A DNA stretch of 64,000 nt from a virus. Location of the stretch: the IMG/VR virus record IMGVR_UViG_3300023174_000039, positions 267,655 to 331,654 of that record; one strand, given 5' to 3'. Of this stretch, positions 7,340 through 19,300 are shown piece after piece; positions within the stretch are counted from its first letter, which is position 1; the number at the start of each line of letters is the position of its first letter. The notes under the pieces were generated by a model. The model did not search any database. It saw only the letters and a list, made by a program, of their open reading frames with translations, and had not been told where the DNA came from. A program made the translations under genes and the position numbers.

Positions 7340-10300
7340 TTATAATCCGCGTAAGAACCTTGCGGCTTGTGTGTTGGTTTGTTGCAGAGCAATACCATTG
7401 GAAACTGTGCTTATTGTACCTGTTCCTGTGCCAGGTCCTGTTGCAGTAAACAGTATTCCCACTGTGTTTTCTGCGGCGCCAATCCGGGTAAAATCAGTGT
7501 TGCCAACAGCATTAATAAAGTAACTTTCTCCGGCAATTGCCGTGGTTGCCTTTTGAACTATGCCATTACCATACCAGAAGTATCCACGACGTTGAGCAAT
7601 AGTAACTGATACTCCAGCTGCTGGCGCCAGCAACGGATGATATGGATCGTTATCGGTGATAAATTCTACGCCAATTGTGTAAGGGTCTCCTGGCACCACT
7701 GGATCCACAGTAAACACAGTATAGCGATATTGACTGGGTGTGTTGACTTCTGTAATTGGGTATTGGCGAGTTCCTCCCACATACACTTCAATGCTGTGAT
7801 CAATGTACACTGTACTGGAATCTTTGGGGTCTACAATAGGCAAGTAAATGCTTGGGGCATAGAATATAGTAGTTGATCCATCTGCCAATGTGTCATCTTT
7901 GATGATGTGATCTTGGTACTGTTCGCCCAGCAAATTGCCACGGCCCATGTCGTAGATTGGGGTGCCAATGATGTGCTCTGCGGCAGCAGTACCAGCAGTA
8001 CCTCGCATGAGTCCTGAAATTGTATTCAATGCAGTATTGCGGTAACGATACATAATGCGCTCGCCACCAATGGTACACACACCAAATACTCCATTTGTTA
8101 AGTCTGGCTCAGACAAGTTTGATGCATTTAACACATACATTATGTCAGCTATAGAACTTAATGGTTGAACTAGTTCTGTGGTGGAGTTTGTTGTAATTCT
8201 GTAGGTAGCTTGTACTCCTCGCATGTCCTGAAACACCCGGAAAGCCATGGCTTCTGGTACAATGCTATTGGTAAATTCTTGTATTACTGCAATATCGCTA
8301 GAAGCAATTGCACCGCTGGCAAAAATCACATACTGTCCTTGCACAGTGTAATCTTGTCCGTCAAACAATCTATAACCATTGAGTGTTACCCATAGACGAC
8401 TTGCATCAACTCCCAGTCTACCAAGGTCAAATTGATTTGACAGCAACGGAATACCTTCAGAATAAGCATATGATCCGGGATCATTGTTGACTACTCCTGT
8501 ATCAAATGCAGTTGAATCATATGGTTCATCAATAACCACTCCGCCTACTACGGGTCCTTGATACACTTGAGTTAAAATGTTCTGTTGTGAAGTATCATTA
8601 AACGTAGTCACAGCAATAATTGATCCAACCGATGGCGGGCTAATCAGTTGCAATTGAGATCCTGCTACATAGTATGCGGCTGCAACACTTACAGAGATTA
8701 AAATTCTAGCACCGTAATCAGGCGCTGTAACAAACTGTACTTGACGACCCGGAGTGTTAGATCCATTCCAGTTGGTCACACTGTAGTCTCCTGTGATTGA
8801 ACCAAAACTCTGCACTTGTAGAACGTTATCTACAAACACAGTAATGTCTGTCACAGGATTGATAATTGATTGCTGATATCCACCACGTTGTGGCAATCCA
8901 AAGCTGGTAGTACTGTTGTCACCAATCCACTCAATGCCTTCATAAGGACGCAATCTAACACCATTGATTTCTACAATCATGTTAGGAATATTTGTACCTG
9001 CTACCGAATTGGCCAAGTTAACAGTTTTGCTGGCATTAATAGCCGAAGTAACTGTGAAATATTCTGTTTGCGGTGTGCTCCAGGAATACTGTTTTGGTGT
9101 AGTAAATCCAAGAATAGTTATATTCAACGCATCGGTACTGGTGTATACTCGGTTCAGCGCGATCTTGCTAAGAGTTGTTGGCACAAACTGTTGCCAGTAG
9201 GCTGTGTTATGGATATCAATACCGGCAATGACATTTTGTAATGCTCTATAATATGTTGTAGGCCCTGTTGTGTATACTACATCAAGTGTGCTGTAAGTAT
9301 TCAACTGGTTCCATATACTTGCTGGATAGTAAGGTTCCCAGGAGTTAACTGCGGTATACACGCCATTAACAAACAAAACTGCTTGATATATTTCAGTTGA
9401 ATTAACAGGCACAATCAATTTGTTGCCCACTTTGTCACCAACATAATTTTGTCTGTACAACTGACTTCCGCCGCCCAATTCGTAAGCTGTGATGTTTATA
9501 ATGTCGCCACTGGTCACTCCAGAACGCATTGCAACAGTGCGAGCTACCCAATCAACCACATAGTCAATATTTGGCACAAGATCTATTCCTGAGCTAACAT
9601 TGCTAATTTCAAGATGCACTGGGTTTTCTACCAGTCCGTTCCAATTCAGCTCAGTGTTGCTCAAGCTGTATGTGTACCGACGGCTGGTAATTTGAAATCC
9701 ATGACCGTTGGATCCAGCAATGTTGTCATACAATGTCCAGTCTGACCCTGGACGAGTATATACTCTTATGTCTAGTGTGTCAAATTCAGAGCCATTTACT
9801 AGTTCTTCGGGTGCATAACCTTCATACATTCCAATAAATTTTCCACCATCAATGTTGATGTCAGAATATCTTGTGCCCAGGTATACATCACGGAAACTAC
9901 TGGAGTATGTGGCATCCAGCATTTGCAAACTGATTGCTTGCATAGATCCCGTGGCTGTTGTTAGCTCTATTGTAAACCCGCCAACTTTGGCGCAGATAGT
10001 AAAATGTGTTTGATCAACTATGTCTTTTACAAAATAGTTAACATCTTGTTCTATACCGCCAATGGTAGTGCCTAAGAATTTGATAGGTGCAGTTGCTTGC
10101 AGTCCCAAAGTATTGGTGCACGTAATTTGGTTGTTGTCTGCAGAAGTTGCAGTACACTCAAGTTGTGTACTGGTTGGGTCACTTCCCAAGAAATAGTCTC
10201 CCCAAACCTGCACACCTGGATAACTTGTACCATCAATCAACAATGGCAGGTCAAGACCTGGTTCGTTGACTCCTGGAATATAGTAACCCATTGTGCGATC

Positions 10301-13300
10301 AACCCCACTAAGTTCATTAGCAGGAACTAATTGCCAATCTTCTAAATTAAATGTTGCACTTGTTACTGATGTACCAGTAGGATTGGCAGCTCTCCAAACT
10401 TGATCATCGTATCTAACTAATGTACCGTTCTCGTAAGTGACATTGGCAGTCCATGTGAGTATGTTTGTATGGTACTGATACCGATCGTATTTGATAACAG
10501 TTTTAAAGCTACGAACAAGGTCGTTATTCATTAACGCATATGCTCGCGCTCCAGAGCCATTGCCACCACTGAATATCACATTGGGTGTCGCATAATATCC
10601 TGAACCTTCGTCAATGATTGCAACGTACAATACCGACGCTGTACCTGATGCATTAACTGGTCCCAAGAAAGCCTGTAGTGTAGCAGGCGTTGTTGCATCA
10701 CCATCAAGAGTTACTGTTGGCGGTTCTGTATAGCCGCTGCCGCCAGTGATCACTTTGATAAGTTGTAAATTCAACAAGTAATGATTGTACCACTGACTGT
10801 ACGGCCATGCTTGCCATACTAGACTTGATGGCGGAGTATCACTCAGTGTATTGTCTTGCTGGTGTGTGCTGTGCAAGTACGGCTCTTGATAACGTGGGTC
10901 AGTGGTGTCATCAATGTTTAAAATTGGACTTGTGTACTGGGGAACAACCAAACTGGTATTATAGTAAGCCGGTACATCAAAGTCAGTTACGTCACCGCCG
11001 TATTCGTCTTGACCGTTGTATCGCAAATTAAATTCACGAATTTGAACGTGATAGGGTTTGACTTCTTTGACGTAGTCAAGCACAAATTCTTGATTGTCAC
11101 GACGATAGTTCTGGAACGGTGCTAGGTTACGAATATTATGATCTACATCAATCAATGATGTTTTGACCAACCACTCAGGTGCTGAGAATTCACTCAACAC
11201 AAAGTTAAACATCAAAGTTAATGCTTTGTTGCGCTCAAGTGCAAGTTCGTCAATGAACAATTCTTCGTTGATTGCTTGTATAATCTTGCGAGTTTCAATC
11301 ACTGGCTCCTGGTCAAAGTATTGTGCGTCAAATACTTCAACGTCAAATCCAAAACGTCCCAGTGCATAGTTGTATATTTCTGCAGAGATTTCAATTGTTC
11401 CATCTTGTAACCCAACTCGTTCCCATCCAAGATCAGTTAACAAATAAATTTCAAACTTGCCTTGAGCATTGGCAGTGACCTTTACACTAGATCCAACAGG
11501 CACCGTGATTGTTGCCAGGGCACTGTAGTTAGGAACTTCAGCGATAACTTTGGTGCTTGAATTGTATCCTGGACGATACCAGTTGACATAACTCCAGTAT
11601 CTACGAGTATCATAATTTTGCACACGAGTCAACACAAGTTCTTTGGTACCAACCAAAGCGCCTTGTCCGTTTTGAACTGTGTAAATTGTCCACAAGCCGT
11701 TGTTTCGACTATCACTGTCAACTAGATACTTGTATCCAAATGGTACTAGACTGATATCTTGAAAACTAAGAATTTCTAAATTAGCAACTCTTAGATTCCA
11801 ATTGACAATTCCACCGGTAGTTGATGGCGGTTCAGGTTCTCTAGAGTTCAACAGCAAAAGGCTGCGATTTTCAACTATGGGATACAATGATAACACATTG
11901 TTTGTGCGCACAATGTAATTTTTCAGTGCGGCAAATCGGTCCACAAACATTGACTGTCGTGGACGGAACTGTACGCCGTATCGTTCTGCATCGTTTAGTG
12001 TGGGGTCAGGAACTAAATTACCAGCAGTATCAACACCGCAAAAGCTGTCTTGCAATTTGCGATACAAGTTGGTGCTTAAGAATGCGTCTGACTTTCCTTG
12101 TGCAATTAGTTCATATTCAACGTGAACATTGTTATCAGTGTATTCTCGATCAAATTCAACACTGATCACTGTGTCTTCTGCTTCAATGATCGTTGTGGCA
12201 TTGTAAATTGCAACAGTACTTGCATTAACCGGAGCAATATATGCTATTCCGCTGGCTTTGGGATTTTCAATATAATTGGCCACTGTTTGTGGTGCCAGAG
12301 TTTTACCTTGTTGTGTTGCAACAGTTGTGAGTCCCTTGACCCAGAAATAGTAATAGGTATTGAATGTACCATCAACACTTAATTTGGTACTCACAGTATA
12401 TGAATACACATTCAATGGTTTTCCTTCACCTGTGTATGTTGCAGGTGGTACACTAGATTGTATCCATTGATACATATCAACGGTACTTCCTGGAAATACT
12501 TGTCCCCAACGACGGCTTGCATACACAATGTCATCCTGGTTTGGATCAATAAATCTCACTGTGCTAACATCCCACCAGACTTGTCCCACATGATCAGCTA
12601 ACCAGGTGTTTCCTGAATTGTTAGTTGGGCCAACATTATAACCTGCGGGGTCAATTGCGCTGATGTAATTGATATTTTGTTTGGCAGCGCCAAGTATCTT
12701 ACCTTGCAATGGATCAAAGAAATCAAACTGCTGTGTTCTTGCACTGGTAAGTCGATCGTATGTAAACACCGAATTCAACAGTCGAATATCCACCACTGGT
12801 TGTTGTACTCGTATTGGAGTCCAAGCTGGCATGCGAGTTGCATTTTCGAACACAAATACACGACCATAGTTAGATCCTGAACTGTCAGCGGCAGTAGCAT
12901 CACTGCCCGACGCTCCAACCATTAACACACCGTCAACATAGCTTACAGATGCACCATATACATCATAAGGATAAACGTTGCTGTCAGTTATTTGTAAACC
13001 AAATGCAAATTTACCTGGGTTGGCTGCGGTTTCATCTGCGCTGGCCAAATAATCATATGTGTACACCGCACCACTTTGAACCACTTCTGAGAAGAAGATT
13101 GTGCTGTTTTCATCAAAGTCTGTGGTACCATCATCAAATATAGTGATCAAATACAATGTGCCACGAGGAGAGCCAACTACTAAGTTAGCAGCCGAGTCAT
13201 CAATGCTAATACTTGTGCCAAATCCAGCAAAGTCTACAGGATAAGGGCTATAGATACTTTGGGTGTATGTAAAAGTATTGAAACCAATTGTGGTAAATGC

Positions 13301-16300
13301 ACTACCAACTGATCCTGGAGCCACCTGAAGTTTGTTGCCCGGTGCAGCCGAGGCAGGATTTTTAACAGCAATAGTCAGGTATCCTTTAGATACACTGGCC
13401 ACAACGTTTGGTACAGTTTCTGTAATAGACTGTGCTAGACGTTGCAGGCTTGTTTGTTCAGCGGTGGGAAATAAAATTACAACGTCTTGATTGTTGACTC
13501 GTAGAGTATGTCCGGGTGTCAACACCGGATCCTGGTTTAAAGACACTGTGCTACCGTACACACGGCTTTGATTTACATTGCGTTGTACACTTCCAGACTT
13601 CCAGCCATCTGTGCTGTCTTGTGGAGCACCAACATACAAACTGCAACTGTACACACAGATGTCTACAGATTGTCCAAAGTTAGTGTATTCAGTCACAGTA
13701 TTTTTGGTAATCTTTTGCATCTGTGTGAACTGGTTGGTTTCAATCTCAATTACATCGCCAGTTTGTAGATCAGAGTTAATGGTGATATCATTGCCGCTGA
13801 CAGTGAAACTATTTGAAGCTCCAATGATACTGTTGTTTTGGTTTACCAAGAATACATTATTAACAATAACACTTACAGGTGCAGTAACAGTTCCTAGTAC
13901 TGTGAACATGGTTGAGCTTGGATCAGTTCCGTAATCAAACCGCTGAACGTTGCGATCAAACACATACACACTACCAGCATCAACCTTGCCACTGATGTCT
14001 TCGTCTTTACATCCAATAATGACTTGTCGGCCATCAACTGTGGTAGTGACACTATAGCCAAACTGTGCATCGGCTGCTAGTCCGGCAACAGTCAATGTGT
14101 TAACATATTCAAAATAACTCTGAGCTTGTACTGAAATTAAGGTACCTGCGGCAGGATTGTTAACAAATGTCATGTCCTGTGTGCTGGTATTAAATGTGTA
14201 ATCGATACCTGGACGTTGTAACACAGTATCAACATATACAGAGAATGAATAGATGTTATCAACTGTGAAGAAATATTCATTTAGAGAAAATGTTGATGTT
14301 AGTGTAACAGGAGTGTATGCAATATTAAATGTTTCAACTTTTCCACCTGCGCCCACAGATACCACTGTTAGCACTAAATTTGCTTGGCCGCCAAACTTGC
14401 TGGCTGCAAAAGTTATTGTATTTCCTACTGCATACCCAGTACCACCAGCAGTTACACCTACACCTCCTGAGATACTGCCTGGTTGTCCAACTTCATTACG
14501 AACTCGTCTGATAGTAAACTTAGCGCCTGTGCCTGAACCAGAAGTTGATGTTTGAGCAACGTTATAGTAATTGCCGCCATCAATAATTTTATTGTTATAA
14601 CGGTGAATGTCAACCAACACACCAACTGCTGGCGCTGTTGCAAATGTCACTGTGGCCAATCCTGAGTCAACTGTGTAGTCTGTACCAAGTAATTGTTGTG
14701 TTCCGTCGAGTGTTACCAACAGCTGAGTAGCAGTGTTAATTTGTATAGTTTGAGCTATGCTAAAAGATTTGGTGACTCCATCTCCTCTAGATTTAACAAA
14801 TTGATCTTGCCAGTCTACTCGACCGTATGCATATACTTTGTTGGCAGCAGGTGCTCCTATGTATACCCAGCGTTCATCAGTGCTGATTGCTACGCTGTGT
14901 CCAAATAATCCTGATTCAGTGTTGTTGGGTGATACCAACAACTGCCACGATACATAGGGAATTACACCCGGTTTGCCAAGATTTGGATCACGATAAATTA
15001 TCGCGGCGTATCCAACATCTGCTTGGCTGGCAGGACCAAGACTCTTGCTTGCACCAGCAACTGCCCATGTTTGGTTGCCAAATTCCACGGCATTTCCAAA
15101 TCCGCGAGCGCCGGTAGTGTCAAGAGTTAAAACAGCATCTCCGTTGGCCACTGGACTTACAGGTGCATACTGATCGCTGTAGTTTTTAACATAAACATAC
15201 ACAGCACCTTTTTCTGCACCAGTTGGGAATCCGTAGCGTGGGCTACCTACCAAAGCGGCAAATCTATTACGGGCCTGTGACACGCTCTGTCCATACTGCT
15301 CTGTGGCATCTAGTAATTTAGGTGACAACTCAATCACTGTTGAAAACTGATTTTCTTTTTGTAAAACTTCCCAATGCCCTGTTCCGTCATTGTCTACCCA
15401 TAACTTAGCACCTGTTTGAATATCATTTGCATAAGGTAGATTTATAATGTCACTGGCCTGTCTCACACGTTGAGTTTTTAATGTAAATCCAATACCAACG
15501 CCGTTGATAACTGTTTGGCCACCAGGGGTGAATGTATATGCAATAGTAACACGGTTAATACCTTGAACAGTTAGTACTTTGTATACACCATCAATTCTTG
15601 TGTCAAATTGTTTGATGATCAGTCGATCGCCAACTGACAAACCGTGTGGCTTGGTAAAGTTTACAATTGATGTTCCATCTAGGTTGTCACACACGTGGTC
15701 AATAAAACCTGGAATGTTGACGCAACGATAAATGTCCCAGTCGTAGTTGTTGACCTTGGCCACCCATACGGTGGCACCAACACTCACCAATCCTAAATTG
15801 GCAGCAATAGTAGATCTTGTTCCGAGATCAAAAGTAGCAATGTCAGCATCTTCAAGATTGACATATCCTGCATTTGGCAATGCAGTATCAGTTACTTGTG
15901 TGATTGTGGTAGGCAAAAAGTCTGGAGAAGTCAATTTATAACTTTGTCTCCAGACATTGTCTAATAAAATAGTCTGGTCTGCTTGACTTTGTTCTTGTGG
16001 TTGAATAACTTGTACTAAACTTGGATTTGCACTTAGCAATGCACGATTTAGTTTTAGTTCAACAAAACTGCGGTTAGCATTGGCTCCGTATACTGCACGT
16101 TGTACCGCCCAGTTTTCATAGATCTGATAGTCTGCAGATTCTTTACCAAGATTAGCATTGCTCAACAACTCTGCTGAAAGAATTGTGCCTTTGGTGCCCA
16201 AAAACTGTGAATAAACATTTACCTGGCTGACATCATCCAAATTCAGTGCTGCCATGTACTGGCGCGGACGGAATCCAATCAAGCCATAACTCAGCAAATC

Positions 16301-19300
16301 GTTGTCATTCTCAAGATTGGCACTGTTGATACTGTATGAATTTTGTAATTGGTTGGCCTTGTTTGAGATATTGGGCAATAATCCCAATGCAATCTGATTG
16401 TAATCGCTCTTGACCCACTTGTTGAAATCAAAGTCAGTACTGGGATCAACAATGACCTGCGCACTCCAATACTGGTCTTTGTACTTGACAATTTGTCCTT
16501 TGCTGTACTTCTTGAGACCAGACCATTCTTCAACATTGTCTTGGTTTAGAATGAAACCTTGTGCATCCACAGTGCCATTCCACTCAGTGGTTGTTACACC
16601 AACAAAATTCAATCGGCTTTGTCTAGCACCTGTAATTGGTTGATATATTAAATCTCCAAACACTGATTGATTGTTCAACACAATCATGTGTTCAAAATTT
16701 GTGAATCTTAAATCAGCAAAACTTAAACTTTGATCAGTCAATGGCTGTAATGTCAATGTGTTATCAAGACGAACAATATTGATATTACGAGCAGGCAGCT
16801 CACGTTTGTTTTGATCTAGTATGACATTCTCGCTGGTCTGTGTGACAATGCTGTCAACCACTGCGCCTGGTTTGGTAATTGTCAACGCACTGGCCAGTGG
16901 GTTGAGATTGATCAGGCAATTGTTTTCCCATCCTTGCTGACTCCAATACAAGAACTCAACAACCATCTGGTCCCAGTCTAACTGATAGCCGTTGACTCTG
17001 TCATCAAACGTGAGTCCTTGATCTGTTAGTAGTTTGCCATAGCTCAACAAGAAATCACAAACACTGGTTTGGTTAGTAAACACATACCCATAAGGAACTT
17101 GTGCCACTGTATTTGTATAAGTGGTAGGGACTCTCACAGTAACATCGCCAACTGTATATGGCTTTAATCTACCAGCTGACTGGCTTACTAAAATATTAAA
17201 GTACGGCTGAGTGGTTGAATATCCATATACAGCATAACCGCCTTCAACAATTTGTATCACAACTGAGCTATAAATTAGTCGATCAAATGGCTGATTTTTG
17301 TACAGCAACAAATCATAACTTTCGTCAGGAATCAACAATGTTGCATTCAAGCTGTTGGGGCTAGATTTTTCTGTGTATAATTTGATATACTGTTTGTCGG
17401 AATAACTAGCCAGTCTATAGCACAAGCGAACATCAATGCTGGCAAGATCTGCTTCAAGGGCAGAGGTGCTGTTTATACCAGTGATACGATTATAGTCCAC
17501 AATCCAGTTAATAAAACTAGCTTTGCTTGTGCCGTCACCGTACACTTGTATGCCATTGGCATCAAGTCGATACCGGTCATTGTAAAGAAATTGATCAAAC
17601 TCTGCCTGATAACGATATAAATCTCTATCAGCGTACAGTGCGTAAAACTTAGCTGGAATTGTCAATGCATACAATCTCATGACAGCAAATGGATAAGCAC
17701 TAGAGTTCCGCCATGATGATTCAACAGGACTACCGTCGCCGGCACTCCAACTCTTTTGAAATGTTGTTTCGTTGTAGTTGCCAACTACACATTCAAACGG
17801 GCTTACTAAATTGCCTTCAGTATCAACTGGTATCACTTGAGTGAGTCCTGGACGCACATAGGCTGGTAGTACATATGTTCCTGCTGGATCTGCTACAATA
17901 CCTGCTTCTAAATCATCCCATAGCACCATGTTTTCAGATGTGTAAGGTCCTACACCATATACAGTTTCCCACCAGGTTGGTTTGATACTGAATCCCAGCA
18001 TCTCCCAAGGAGTTTTGGCAGGATCTTGTGTGTCATAAAAGTATCTATAGATGCCACGCCAGGAGCCAATTAAGTTTTGACCAGTAGATAGTTTGTTTTG
18101 TGATCCACTATAGTTCCAGGAGAATTCGTTGTTTACAATATAATTTTGTGTGTTGTAATCAAGTTTGTTCCAGCCCACATAACTTAAAAAATCAACATTC
18201 AATATGGAATTAATTTCTTGTGATGAGTAACCGGTGTTGCGGAATTGTCCAGGAATAACATCACTGGCATTGATAGGCACTGGGTTGCCATCAAGTTTCA
18301 AGTTGTTGTAGATTCGAGTTTCAAACTCAAGTAACACTTGGTCTCGTACGTCACCAAATACTGGGGTTTGACTACCATCATGCCCAATGATAACTTCGCT
18401 GGAGCCGGATGTGGTGTCAATTGCAGTTATTACTGGACGGAATGTTGGGTACAGACCCATCTTGGTAGGAGTGTTTGGAACAAAACTTCCGTAAGTCGCT
18501 GAGTATTCTTGAACAGAGATAACATCGCCAATGGCCAATGGCACAAGTACTGTAATGCGTGGGCCATCTGTAGCAACAGTATAATCAATGCCACGAGTTA
18601 GTAATGCTTTGTTTTTGTAAACTAACAGTCCCAGATAGTTAGATGATGTATAATTGTAAACTTGTACTGTATCAAATACATTGGTTGTGATCAAACTTAC
18701 TGTGTAATTGTTTTCAATGTACACTGACCCTGATGGCAACATGTCTGACCAATAGAACGGATTAGATTCTAATCGTCCCAGAGTAATGTTGGCCATGGCC
18801 TCTACCAATATCTCTGCAGGAGTTTCTGTGTACAAAGTTAAATTGGTAACTTCGTTCATCAATAAGTCTTTGAACTTTTGGTATTCTCGCGAATTGTACT
18901 GCAAGGCAGCAAAAATATTATATTCTTTACTACGATTAAAATATCCAGCCAGTGTCAACGGACTACTTTGTTGTAGGATAATCAATCCATAAGGGCCAAT
19001 GTTTCCAAGGTCTCGAGTGTTGTTGGCACCATTGATTTTACCAGACAGTGTAATTAAGTTTTCACATATGGATTCGTAATGCGTACGAATGGTACCCAAA
19101 GTGAATACATCGCTGTTGCCATTGAGCGGGTTGTTCTCCAAATTGATAGGCACTTGATAAAATGCCACTTGACTTGTTTGGTCGCTTAACACCAATACTT
19201 CCACAATATCGCCAATGGCATAGGTATTATCCAACGTGATAGTAGATGAGTTAGACGTGGTTTCTAAAGTGTATGTTCCTGGATCTTTAAATTTACTACC

